A DNA stretch of 9,034 nt. It comes from Candidatus Atribacter hydrocarboniphilus (GTDB lineage: Bacteria; Atribacterota; Atribacteria; Atribacterales; Atribacteraceae). The notes beneath the pieces are model-generated. The model did no database searches. It saw only the letters and a list, made by a program, of their open reading frames with translations, and was not told where the DNA came from. The position numbers and the translations under genes were made by a program. Below are positions 1-6,853 of the stretch, one piece after another. Numbering within the stretch: the stretch's first letter is position 1; each line of letters opens with the position of its first letter. The stretch is taken from assembly GCA_003542295.1 (NCBI GenBank), contig DPKX01000219.1, positions 1-9,034 on the forward strand. Reading direction: 5' to 3'.

Positions 1-45
1 ACTTATCGAATCCTCGATAGCCTTAAAATCAACAGGTTCGTTCAT
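1..45 (-). CDS. Start of an unrecognised protein gene, cut by the left edge
   Basis: Only the first 15 codons are present, reading MNEPVDFKAIEDSIS. The ATG is preceded by a purine-rich AGGTGGGG ribosome binding site with a 5-base spacer, which supports a real start. The gene lies about 100 bases downstream of hpf on the same strand. In many bacteria hpf is followed by secA and then prfB, but this N-terminus does not resemble the usual start of either. Too little is visible to name a family. The acidic, hydrophilic start shows no signal peptide. Confidence 0.6.
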   Translation of the reverse strand, partial: MNEPVDFKAIEDSIS

Positions 46-146
46 AATTTCCCCACCTAAAAACTGTCTTTTTTTATACTCTGCCATCAATAATGTTTTC
101 CAATAATTGATAAATTTTATCTGATTTATATTTTAACAATTAAAAG

Positions 147-695
147 TTAATACACAGGATCAATTAAGCCGTAGTCTCCATCATTTCTTTTATAGAGAAT
201 TTGAACTTTATTATTATCCATATCTTTATAAACGAAAAAAGAATGGCTGAGAAGTTCCATTTGTAAAATGGCATCTTCAACTGTCATAGGACGAAGTATA
301 AATTCTTTAGTACGCACCAACTTGCCAGGAATTTTTTCTTCGCTCTCGGTTTGAGGAAGAATCTCATTTATTTCGATTGCCGAGAGAGCTTCACCTGATT
401 TCAAAGCACCTCGGCGAGCCAATTTTTCTTTATAACGTTTTACCTGTCTTTCCAATTTATCATCGACAGTTTCGAAAGATGTCCTCCAATCGGGACCTTC
501 TCCTTCGGCTCGAAGAACAATCCCACTTGCTGTCAAAGTAACTTCACTTTTAATTCGTCCTCGTACCAAACTGAAAACAACAGTTGCATCGATAAGCTTA
601 TGGAAAAACTTATCAAGTTTTGATAACTTTTTGGTCACATAATCTCTCATGAGGTCGTCGACACCGATATTTTTTCCTCGAACCACCACTTCCAT
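147..695 (-). CDS. hpf: Ribosome hibernation promoting factor, long form (HPF)
   Basis: Long-form HPF binds the 30S decoding region and, through its C-terminal domain, dimerises 70S ribosomes into inactive 100S particles during slow growth or starvation; it acts in the cytoplasm. The 182-residue protein has the expected two parts. An N-terminal HPF/YfiA domain covers about 1-97, with a charged helix near 78-97. A linker follows, then a conserved C-terminal dimerisation domain at about 126-182 that contains EFILRPMTVEDAILQMELL and ends in a GLIDPVY-type motif. Length is typical of the long form. The ATG has a full AAGGAGGT site 7 bases upstream. That site overlaps the last codons and TAG stop of the preceding kinase gene, so the two are probably translated from one message. 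Family assignment is firm. Confidence 0.95.
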   Translation of the reverse strand: MEVVVRGKNIGVDDLMRDYVTKKLSKLDKFFHKLIDATVVFSLVRGRIKSEVTLTASGIVLRAEGEGPDWRTSFETVDDKLERQVKRYKEKLARRGALKSGEALSAIEINEILPQTESEEKIPGKLVRTKEFILRPMTVEDAILQMELLSHSFFVYKDMDNNKVQILYKRNDGDYGLIDPVY

Positions 696-700
696 CGCAG

Positions 701-1654
701 CTACCTCCTTTTAGATGAGTAATAATTTTCAATGAAAATATGCTCCATAAACTGGTGTGCCATATCCAGGTTAAACACTCCCGCTCCTGAACAAAAGGTA
801 TTGGCAAGCCCACAGGCAGTTCCAAATAGAATGGCATCCCGTACATCAGCTTGTTGAGAAAGTTGAGCTACGACTCCTCCAACTAAGGTATCTCCTGATC
901 CAATAGCAAATCCTCCACCCCTTAAAGTATTATCGGCTCTTACAATAAAAACTTCATCATGGTATCCGACTACTAATCCTTTTGGCCCGTCGGATAAAAT
1001 AATTAAGGGAATCTTCAGCTTTTGGAAACAATGTACTGCTTTTATTTTATCATCCAATGATAGAATAGCAAATCCTAATGCTTCTTCGGCTTCCTTTACA
1101 TTAGGTTTAATCAAAAAAGGAATTGACTTTAGAGCCAATGAAAATGGCAAACCAGAGCTATCAAGAACCGAATAGGCTTTTTTTTGCTGGGCAATATGGA
1201 TGAGAGCCGAATAGAAATCTCTTCTTACCCCTCTTGGTAGTGAACCAGATATGATGAGATAATCATCCGGTTTGAGTTGTTTTTCAATGCTATGGATTAA
1301 AGTAAGCGAGGACTCAAAAGGAACCAGGGGGCCAATCTCGTTAATAACCGTATGTCGATTCATTTTCTCTTCGTGAATAACCGTGGTAAGACGAGTTTCT
1401 CCAAGAGTTGGCCAAGCATCGAAAGGAAGATACTCTTTGGATAAACCGTTCGCTACTTTAATTCCATTATCACCACCAAGAAATAGATAGAGATGGCTAT
1501 CAAAACCCATCGTCCGTATTGCTCGAGCAACATTAATTCCCTTTCCAGCAACCGTCACTTCAATCTGGGAAGCTCGATTCACTCCATCTACATTGAGTTC
1601 GGTTAAAACGAGTAGTCGATCAAGGGCTGGATTGGCACAAACCACCAAAATCAC
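701..1654 (-). CDS. PfkB-family sugar phosphate kinase, 1-phosphofructokinase / tagatose-6-phosphate kinase branch
   Basis: This is a 317-residue ribokinase-fold kinase of the FruK/LacC branch, which phosphorylates ketohexose phosphates (fructose-1-phosphate, tagatose-6-phosphate or fructose-6-phosphate) with ATP. Visible motifs are NPALDR at 8-13, AGKGINVARA at 37-46 (sugar binding), SGSLPRG at 136-142, KPN at 183-185, SDGPKG at 221-226 and the catalytic GSGD at 252-255 with Asp255 as likely base. The GSGD form, rather than GAGD, is usual for this branch. The start is GTG, with GAGGAG 8 bases upstream, and it overlaps the stop of the preceding kinase by 4 bases (GTGA), indicating translational coupling. 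No PTS fructose transporter is nearby. The substrate cannot be decided: fructose-6-phosphate or tagatose-6-phosphate is as likely as fructose-1-phosphate. The C-terminus ends in a basic SSKRR tail whose codons form part of the hpf ribosome binding site. Confidence 0.88.
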   Translation of the reverse strand: MILVVCANPALDRLLVLTELNVDGVNRASQIEVTVAGKGINVARAIRTMGFDSHLYLFLGGDNGIKVANGLSKEYLPFDAWPTLGETRLTTVIHEEKMNRHTVINEIGPLVPFESSLTLIHSIEKQLKPDDYLIISGSLPRGVRRDFYSALIHIAQQKKAYSVLDSSGLPFSLALKSIPFLIKPNVKEAEEALGFAILSLDDKIKAVHCFQKLKIPLIILSDGPKGLVVGYHDEVFIVRADNTLRGGGFAIGSGDTLVGGVVAQLSQQADVRDAILFGTACGLANTFCSGAGVFNLDMAHQFMEHIFIENYYSSKRR

Positions 1655-2634
1655 AAAGGATTCTCCTCTATAAAAATTTCAACTTCTTCTTGAGTTGGAA
1701 GAGCTGGAATTGCTCCCTTTTTCAAAGTCGTTAGAGCTCCTACAGCATTGGCACGACGACCTGCATAACGAAGCGTATCATCAGGGATGGGTTTCCTTTC
1801 TCTCAGGTCATTCCAAAACATATAAAGAGAACTGATCAACCCGGCAACAAAGCCATCTCCAGCTCCAGTAGTATCAACAGCATGGACCGGAAAGCCTTCT
1901 ACGCGAAGTGATTTCTCTTGGTGAACAAGAATAGAACCTTCTTTCCCCAAGGTTATAATTACCAGTGCTAGGCTATAGCTACGTTGTAAGTATTGAATAG
2001 CTTCTTCAATAGTATTGGCTTCAGCAATAAACATCGCTTCTTCCTCATTCAATTTTACAACATCGGATAGTTCCACACCAAGCCGCATTTTTTCCCGGGC
2101 TTCATCCAATGTTTTCCATAAAGCAGGTCGTAAATTCGGATCAAAAGATACTAAATACCCATATTTACGAGCTAATTGAATTGCTTTAAATGTCGCACTA
2201 TTGGATGGTTCATGAGTCATGGTAATTGATCCAAAATGAAAAACACCGCTTCCAGAAAATATTGAATCTATAATATCCGACTGATCCAAAAGCATGTCTG
2301 CTCCTGGGTCTCGGTAAAAAACAAAATCCCTTTCACCTTCTTCAGTTAAAGAAACAAAGGCTAAAGTAGTTTTTGCCTTAGTCGTTGAAGTTAAATAATT
2401 GGTTTTCACTCCATTTTTATCTAAAGTCATTCTTAAAAAATCGCCAAAGGCATCTTTACCAATTTTTCCAATAAAATAGGTTTCAATGCCTAATTTTGAT
2501 AAACCCACTGCCACATTGGCAGGGGCACCCCCTGGTGCTTTTTCAAAACCCGGGGCATCCCTTAAGGTTACACCATTTAAGGTGGAAACAAAATCAATTA
2601 AGAGCTCCCCTAAACATATGGCTTTTTTATCCAA
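1651..2634 (-). CDS. PfkB-family carbohydrate kinase, fructokinase-like
   Basis: This is a ribokinase-fold kinase of about 327 residues, most like bacterial fructokinases (fructose plus ATP to fructose-6-phosphate); related ketose or 2-keto-3-deoxygluconate kinases are possible. Motifs, numbered from the TTG start, are CLGELLIDF at 7-15, GGAPANVAVGLSKLG at 35-49 (first PfkB signature), DPNLRP at 165-170, KLNEEEA at 194-200 and DTTGAGDGFVAG at 254-265 with catalytic Asp260. The start was chosen from the ribosome binding site: AGGAGG lies at 2643-2648, exactly 8 bases before TTG at 2632-2634. The upstream in-frame GTG at 2641-2643 shares its G with that site and so is an unlikely start. It is the first gene after a strong terminator and is coupled by a 4-base overlap to the second PfkB kinase. 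Fructokinase identity is inferred from motifs; the substrate is unproven. Confidence 0.88.
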   Translation of the reverse strand: MDKKAICLGELLIDFVSTLNGVTLRDAPGFEKAPGGAPANVAVGLSKLGIETYFIGKIGKDAFGDFLRMTLDKNGVKTNYLTSTTKAKTTLAFVSLTEEGERDFVFYRDPGADMLLDQSDIIDSIFSGSGVFHFGSITMTHEPSNSATFKAIQLARKYGYLVSFDPNLRPALWKTLDEAREKMRLGVELSDVVKLNEEEAMFIAEANTIEEAIQYLQRSYSLALVIITLGKEGSILVHQEKSLRVEGFPVHAVDTTGAGDGFVAGLISSLYMFWNDLRERKPIPDDTLRYAGRRANAVGALTTLKKGAIPALPTQEEVEIFIEENPL

Positions 2635-2642
2635 TTGCTTCA

Positions 2643-2648
2643 CCTCCT
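2643..2648 (-). promoter_or_regulatory. Ribosome binding site that fixes the TTG start of the fructokinase-like gene
   Basis: On the minus strand this reads AGGAGG and is followed by 8 bases and then TTG (2634-2632). The alternative GTG begins inside this element, so it cannot be served by it. A 5-bp inverted repeat (TCACC at 2640-2644 and GGTGA at 2651-2655 on the plus strand) overlaps the site and could partly mask it. A 7-base tandem repeat, ACAGTGA twice on the plus strand, lies immediately upstream at 2655-2668. Confidence 0.7.
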
Positions 2649-2740
2649 ATGGTGACAGTGAACAGTGATGGATATTGGTATCTATGTCTCTCTTTAACCT
2701 TTAATGTTCCCCAAGAGGAATAAGGAACTCCTCAATTATT

Positions 2741-2795
2741 AAAAAATTCCCCCCTCGGTCAACCACCATATGGAGTGGTCAGGATGAGGAGGGGA
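2741..2795 (-). terminator. Intrinsic terminator after the xylulokinase gene
   Basis: On the minus strand a C-rich arm (CCCCTCCTC) and a G-rich arm (GAGGGGGG) form the base of a stem, and an inner ACCAC/GTGGT stem closes over a loop containing CCATATG. The 3' arm is followed after a few bases by a run of six T. It lies about 70-120 bases past the xylB stop codon and before the PfkB pair, so it should separate the two transcription units. The reverse orientation lacks a clean T run close to the stem. Confidence 0.78.
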
Positions 2796-2865
2796 AAGAT
2801 TTTCCATTTTCAAAAGACTCAATAAAGGACATGAACATCAATCCATCTTGTTCTTTTGGTCTGGA

Positions 2866-4395
2866 TTACCAAGAAATATCGGAAATCCGCTTGTAGAATG
2901 GCTTTAAAGCTGGATACAAGTCTTTATATATTTGATAAATTTCATTATATCGAATCCCTTTTTGGGAATCGGGGTAGACTTTATCTGTCACTCTCACAGC
3001 CTTTTGGCAAGCTAGTTCAACATTAGAAAAAACTCCCTTTCCGACCGCAGCCAATAAAGCTGCACCGAATGCAGGTCCTTCATCAATTTGAACTTGATAT
3101 AAAGGAACTTGATATATATCAGCTTGAATTTTTCTCCATAAGGGGCTTTTGGCGCCCCCACCAATGGCCATGACTTCTTCGATAGGAATGCCCATTTCCC
3201 GAATGATCTCAAAGGAATCTCTCATACCAAAGGTAACACCTTCCATAACTGCCCGTACCATCTCATTCTTTCGATGCTTCAGGGTTAAACCAAAAAACAC
3301 TCCCCGAGCATAGGGATCGGCATGAGGTGTTCTTTCACCGGTTAGATAAGGTAAAAAAACCAGACCTTCACCACCCGGTTCAACCTGAGCCGCCTCTTCG
3401 GTTAAAATCTCATAGGCATCTTTTTCGAGTAATGCTGCTAGGTTCTTTTCCTCCGTTCCAAGAACATCACGAAGCCAACGAAAAGATCCGCCAGCCGCCA
3501 ACATAACACCCATAACGTGCCATTTACCCGGAACCGCATGACAAAAGGTGTGAACACGACCTTTCATATCAATTTTAACTTCATCACTAAAAGCAAAAAC
3601 CACACCTGAAGTACCAATACTCGCGGATACTAAGCCGGACTTGACAATACCAGTTCCTATAGCTCCAGCTGCATTATCCCCTCCCCCGGCAACAACAATA
3701 ACTTGGTCGTTCATTCCAAATAATTGAGTAATCTCTTTTTTCAAATAACCGGTTATTTCCGGCGACTCATAACATTCTGGAAACCAATTTCGATTGAGCT
3801 TGAGGTCATCAATGATTTCATCTGACCATTGTCGACGAGGTACATCGAATAACGAAGTGCCTGATGCATCAGATACATCAGTTGCGAATTCCCCGGTCAG
3901 ACAAAATCGTATATAGTCCTTGGGAAGCAAAATTTTATCAATACGTTTATAATATTCTGGCTCGTTATTTTTCAACCAATAAATTTTAGGCGCTGTAAAA
4001 CCAGCTAAAACTGGATTCCCGTTGATCCGCATTATTTTTTCTCGACCAACGATTTGAGTTATTTCTTCACATTCCTTAGCGGTTCTTTGGTCACACCATA
4101 GTATAGCCGGACGAATTACTTCTCCTTTGTTATCGAGGAAAACTGACCCATGCATCTGACCAGTCAAACCAATACCAACAATTGCCTTTCGATCAATGGA
4201 AACCGAATCAAGGGTTTTTTTGATAGCTTGTTGGGTTCCCTGCCACCAATCAGAAGGATCTTGCTCCGCCCAGTTGGGACGTGGAGTATAGAGGGGGTAT
4301 TCTTCTACACCCTTTGCAATGAGCTCACCATTTTCGTCAATTAAAATTGCTTTACATCCGGTTGTCCCGACATCAATTCCCAGAAAATAATCCAC
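2866..4395 (-). CDS. xylB: Xylulokinase-type FGGY carbohydrate kinase
   Basis: XylB phosphorylates D-xylulose to xylulose-5-phosphate with ATP, feeding the pentose phosphate pathway. The 509-residue protein is full length for the family. FGGY landmarks in order are DVGTTGCKA at 8-16 (phosphate loop with Asp8), GLTGQMHG at 76-83 (the MHG substrate loop typical of xylulokinases), WCDQRT at 100-105, AGGGDNAAGAIG at 236-247 with likely catalytic base Asp240, GTSG at 261-264, YLTGERTPHADPYARG at 350-365, and IGGGAKSPLW at 411-420 (ATP/adenine site). The start is GTG with AAGGAGGG 8 bases upstream. The E2 gene ends only 22 bases upstream, so co-transcription is likely, and a terminator follows. Motif pattern and length favour xylulokinase; the exact pentulose or hexulose substrate is inferred. 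Together with the two upstream dehydrogenases it fits oxidation of xylitol or arabitol to xylulose followed by phosphorylation. Confidence 0.93.
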   Translation of the reverse strand: MDYFLGIDVGTTGCKAILIDENGELIAKGVEEYPLYTPRPNWAEQDPSDWWQGTQQAIKKTLDSVSIDRKAIVGIGLTGQMHGSVFLDNKGEVIRPAILWCDQRTAKECEEITQIVGREKIMRINGNPVLAGFTAPKIYWLKNNEPEYYKRIDKILLPKDYIRFCLTGEFATDVSDASGTSLFDVPRRQWSDEIIDDLKLNRNWFPECYESPEITGYLKKEITQLFGMNDQVIVVAGGGDNAAGAIGTGIVKSGLVSASIGTSGVVFAFSDEVKIDMKGRVHTFCHAVPGKWHVMGVMLAAGGSFRWLRDVLGTEEKNLAALLEKDAYEILTEEAAQVEPGGEGLVFLPYLTGERTPHADPYARGVFFGLTLKHRKNEMVRAVMEGVTFGMRDSFEIIREMGIPIEEVMAIGGGAKSPLWRKIQADIYQVPLYQVQIDEGPAFGAALLAAVGKGVFSNVELACQKAVRVTDKVYPDSQKGIRYNEIYQIYKDLYPALKPFYKRISDISW

Positions 4396-4417
4396 TGACT
4401 GACCCTCCTTTTTTTAT

Positions 4418-5680
4418 TTATACGATTAATCCTAAAGGCTCTTCAATGAGATTTTTTAAATATTGCATAAATTGGGCTGCAACTGCCCCATCTACGATCC
4501 GGTGATCTCCAGATAAAGTTAAGTTCATCAAAGAAGCTACTATAATATTCTCTCCATCAAAATAGGGACGTTTTTTAATTGCACCACAGGCTAAAATGGC
4601 CGATTCAGGTGCGTTAATAATAGCATTAAATGAATCAACTCCATACATACCCAAATTTGATATTGTAAAGGTACCTCCGGTTATTTCTTCGGGGAGCAAC
4701 TTTGATTCACGAGCTCTTTTTGATAAATCATTGGTCTCAATTACAATTTGTGATAACCCTTTCAAGTTGGCATTTTTAATTACTGGAACGATCAAACCAT
4801 CCTCCAAAGCTACGGCTACTCCAATGTTGATGGCTGAGTTCATCTGGATTCCATCATCGAGAAAATAAGCATTGATCATTGGAAATCTCTCTAAGCTCTG
4901 CGCAACAATTTTTATTAAAATATCATTATAGGAAATTCGAAGTCCGGTATTTTTTTCAATAAGAGGCAACATTCTTCCTCTTAATTTAACCAATTCATCA
5001 GATAAAATCTCCATTTGTAAATAAAAATGAGGTTTATTTTGCATACTACTATGCATTCTTTCCGCAATAATTTTTCTCATACGGGATAAAGGAATAATTT
5101 CTTTCGGCAACTCTTCGCTTGGTGTTACCGTTCCTTTTGCCTTGATAACAGGCTCAGTTTTTAGTATTTCTACTTTTTGAGGAGTAACGGTTTTCTTTTG
5201 TTGATAGGCATTTTCAATGTCTTCTTTAACGATTCTTCCACCAGGACCAGTCCCTTCTATCTTTGATAGGTCAAGACCATACTCATTCGCTAATCGACGA
5301 GCAAGAGGTGAGGCTTTAATTCGCTCTTTTGCAGCTTCTATGCCTGCGGTAGCTTTCGTTTCTTCTGTTGGCACTGTTACCGATTCCTTTTTGGTTTCCT
5401 GGGAAGTTGGAACAACCTCTTCTTTTTCTTCTATAACTTCCCCTGGCTTCCCGACATAAGCGACTGTTTGAGTAATTGGAATGGTTTCTCCTTCGCCAGC
5501 TATAATCTTTAAAACAACTCCGTTCGCTGTCGATTCGACTTCCATATTTACTTTATCAGTCGCGACTTCAAATAGAGCGTCGCCCTTCTCGACCTGATCT
5601 CCTTCTTTTACCAGCCACTTGTTAATAACTCCCTCTTCCATGGTTAAGCCCAATTTGGGCATAATTATTTTTTCCGCCAT
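4418..5680 (-). CDS. Lipoyl-dependent E2 acyltransferase of a 2-oxoacid/acetoin dehydrogenase complex
   Basis: E2 is the core of 2-oxoacid or acetoin dehydrogenase complexes; its swinging lipoyl arm carries the acyl group from the thiamine-dependent E1 to coenzyme A. The 420-residue protein has one lipoyl domain at about 2-80 with the lipoylated lysine at Lys43 in ATDKVNMEVES, and an acidic/Thr-rich linker at about 84-118. A peripheral subunit-binding domain follows at about 121-158 (ASPLARRLANEYGLDLSKIEGTGPGGRI), then a second linker and a catalytic domain at about 194-420 with the active-site motif GDHRIVDG (His393, Asp397). The start is ATG at 5680, with AAAGGAG 8 bases upstream; an in-frame extension to 5740 lacks family similarity. 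No E1 alpha, E1 beta or E3 gene is present, although the subunit-binding domain implies such partners. The AcoX-like gene upstream makes an acetoin-type (AcoC-like) role plausible; a pyruvate or branched-chain substrate is not excluded. Confidence 0.93.
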   Translation of the reverse strand: MAEKIIMPKLGLTMEEGVINKWLVKEGDQVEKGDALFEVATDKVNMEVESTANGVVLKIIAGEGETIPITQTVAYVGKPGEVIEEKEEVVPTSQETKKESVTVPTEETKATAGIEAAKERIKASPLARRLANEYGLDLSKIEGTGPGGRIVKEDIENAYQQKKTVTPQKVEILKTEPVIKAKGTVTPSEELPKEIIPLSRMRKIIAERMHSSMQNKPHFYLQMEILSDELVKLRGRMLPLIEKNTGLRISYNDILIKIVAQSLERFPMINAYFLDDGIQMNSAINIGVAVALEDGLIVPVIKNANLKGLSQIVIETNDLSKRARESKLLPEEITGGTFTISNLGMYGVDSFNAIINAPESAILACGAIKKRPYFDGENIIVASLMNLTLSGDHRIVDGAVAAQFMQYLKNLIEEPLGLIV

Positions 5681-5874
5681 CGACAATCTCTCCTTTTTGT
5701 TTAAAAAAAGATTCGTTAATTCCACCAGAAACCAATACAAAATAACTCTATCAACCTTCTAAGGATTATTGTATATTATCTTGACGTTAAGAAATAAGTA
5801 TTTAATCGATAATCCTGGGTAAAAAGATCTTCTCTTATGAGAATTTTATATTTCGTCCTGCCGCTCTTGATGAC

Positions 5875-6852
5875 TTATCGTACTTGTTCCATAATCTGCT
5901 TGATGTTCGCTTTTACCGGACCATTTCTATCCAATAGTACCGTCCAGTTTTCCCCTGCACGTACTGGCAGTTCTCTTTCACCATCGAGAGCAATAATCCC
6001 ATCAGTATGATTAATTGGTATTGATTGATTTTCCTGAAGATATCCCCACTCACCAATACCAATTTTTTGCACCAAACCAGGAGCAATAGCCACTCCAACT
6101 ATCCGACCACTGCGATTGGGAAAAACATACCCTCCATAAGAATCCTGGGATGAAATTTTTACTACACGGTCAACAATGGTGCTTAAGCCAGTTTTCATGG
6201 AATCGGTTTGAGTAACCACAACTAATTTCACTAACGATGAATCCCATACCGCGCGAGCACCAATTTCTTTTTTATCTAATAAAACCACGTCCACCAAAGC
6301 TACGCCTTTTTCGATATTATCTTGAAAAATTCGTAATATCTTTTTCTGCTCTAAAACCTGGTTCTTTTTAACCCATCCATTCATAAAATATCCAAGTGCC
6401 ATCCCACAAATTGTCGGTTCAATGTTATCAGCAAAAACATTATTTGTCCCGGCAGATATAGAAAAAAGAGGAATATTTCGGCTATATCGGGCTACTAGTC
6501 GATTCGTTCCATCTCCACCCAAAACAACTAAAGCCGCAACCTTCGGTTTTTTGGCAATAAATTGGGTAAAATGAGTTGTATCGGCATCATCTCCAAAAAC
6601 GGTTATAGGTGCTTTCTCAAACTCAATGTTTTTTAAAGATTTCCCGACTTCATCAATGACTGTTTCAACCAGTTCATACGGATCGGGCATATAAATTAAC
6701 TTTATTGGCCCAGTGATAATTTGGTCAAATCCCAAAAGAATTCGAATAGTATAGTTGATCTTTTCTCGATTCCCAAATACTGATCCATGGGCAACTAATC
6801 TTCGTATATCTTTCCCGGCTACCGGGTTAACAACCAAACCTATCGTATTCAG
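5875..6852 (-). CDS. AcoX-like ATP-NAD kinase family protein, probable CTG start
   Basis: The protein has the NAD-kinase fold and resembles the AcoX subgroup often encoded in acetoin dehydrogenase operons, whose biochemical role is unsettled. Numbered from the proposed start (325 residues), it shows IGLVVNPVAGKDIRRLV at 4-20, the NAD/diacylglycerol kinase signature GGDGTNR at 112-118, SAGTNNVF at 133-140, and a C-terminal DGIIALDGERE at 284-294, as in NAD kinases. No membrane segment or signal peptide is seen. AGGAGG at 6862-6867 sits 9 bases before CTG at 6850-6852, one base past the stop of the SDR gene. The only canonical in-frame start further upstream is GTG at 6871-6873; it lacks a binding site and adds the non-homologous-looking MGRRSTE. 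If that start is used, the gene ends at 6873 and overlaps the SDR gene by 20 bases. A 194-base gap separates it from the E2 gene. Family is firm; start and function are inferred. Confidence 0.85.
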   Translation of the reverse strand: MNTIGLVVNPVAGKDIRRLVAHGSVFGNREKINYTIRILLGFDQIITGPIKLIYMPDPYELVETVIDEVGKSLKNIEFEKAPITVFGDDADTTHFTQFIAKKPKVAALVVLGGDGTNRLVARYSRNIPLFSISAGTNNVFADNIEPTICGMALGYFMNGWVKKNQVLEQKKILRIFQDNIEKGVALVDVVLLDKKEIGARAVWDSSLVKLVVVTQTDSMKTGLSTIVDRVVKISSQDSYGGYVFPNRSGRIVGVAIAPGLVQKIGIGEWGYLQENQSIPINHTDGIIALDGERELPVRAGENWTVLLDRNGPVKANIKQIMEQVR

Positions 6853-6853
6853 C

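Noticed and set aside
73..103. TTGGAA and TATAAA on the minus strand before the left-edge gene
   Set aside because: The 19-base spacing and partial -35 match are unconvincing in AT-rich DNA.
109..136. A/T palindromes GATAAATTTTATC and TTTTAACAATTAAAA after hpf
   Set aside because: They contain almost no G-C pairs and no terminator layout; such palindromes are expected by chance in this composition.
613..846. Minus-strand 77-codon frame across the kinase/hpf junction
   Set aside because: It is out of frame with two clear genes and covers their conserved regions.
4150..4344. Plus-strand open frame of 64 codons opposite xylB
   Set aside because: It is antisense to the conserved N-terminal FGGY domain and has no family similarity.
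5217..5459. Plus-strand open frame of 80 codons opposite the E2 gene
   Set aside because: It lies antisense to the subunit-binding domain and linker, has no recognised domain, and is explained by the codon bias of the real gene.
5681..5740. A 20-residue N-terminal extension of the E2 protein
   Set aside because: The ATG at 5680 has its own AAAGGAG site and gives the standard lipoyl-domain start MAEKIIMPKLG; the extension has no binding site at a suitable distance.
5781..5812. Plus-strand TTGACG resembling a -35 element
   Set aside because: No convincing -10 follows at the proper spacing and no plus-strand gene lies downstream.
5816..5843. Hairpin TTCTC-ATAA-GAGAA followed by a T run after the AcoX-like gene
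   Set aside because: The stem is only 5 bp with two G-C pairs, so it is too weak to call a terminator.
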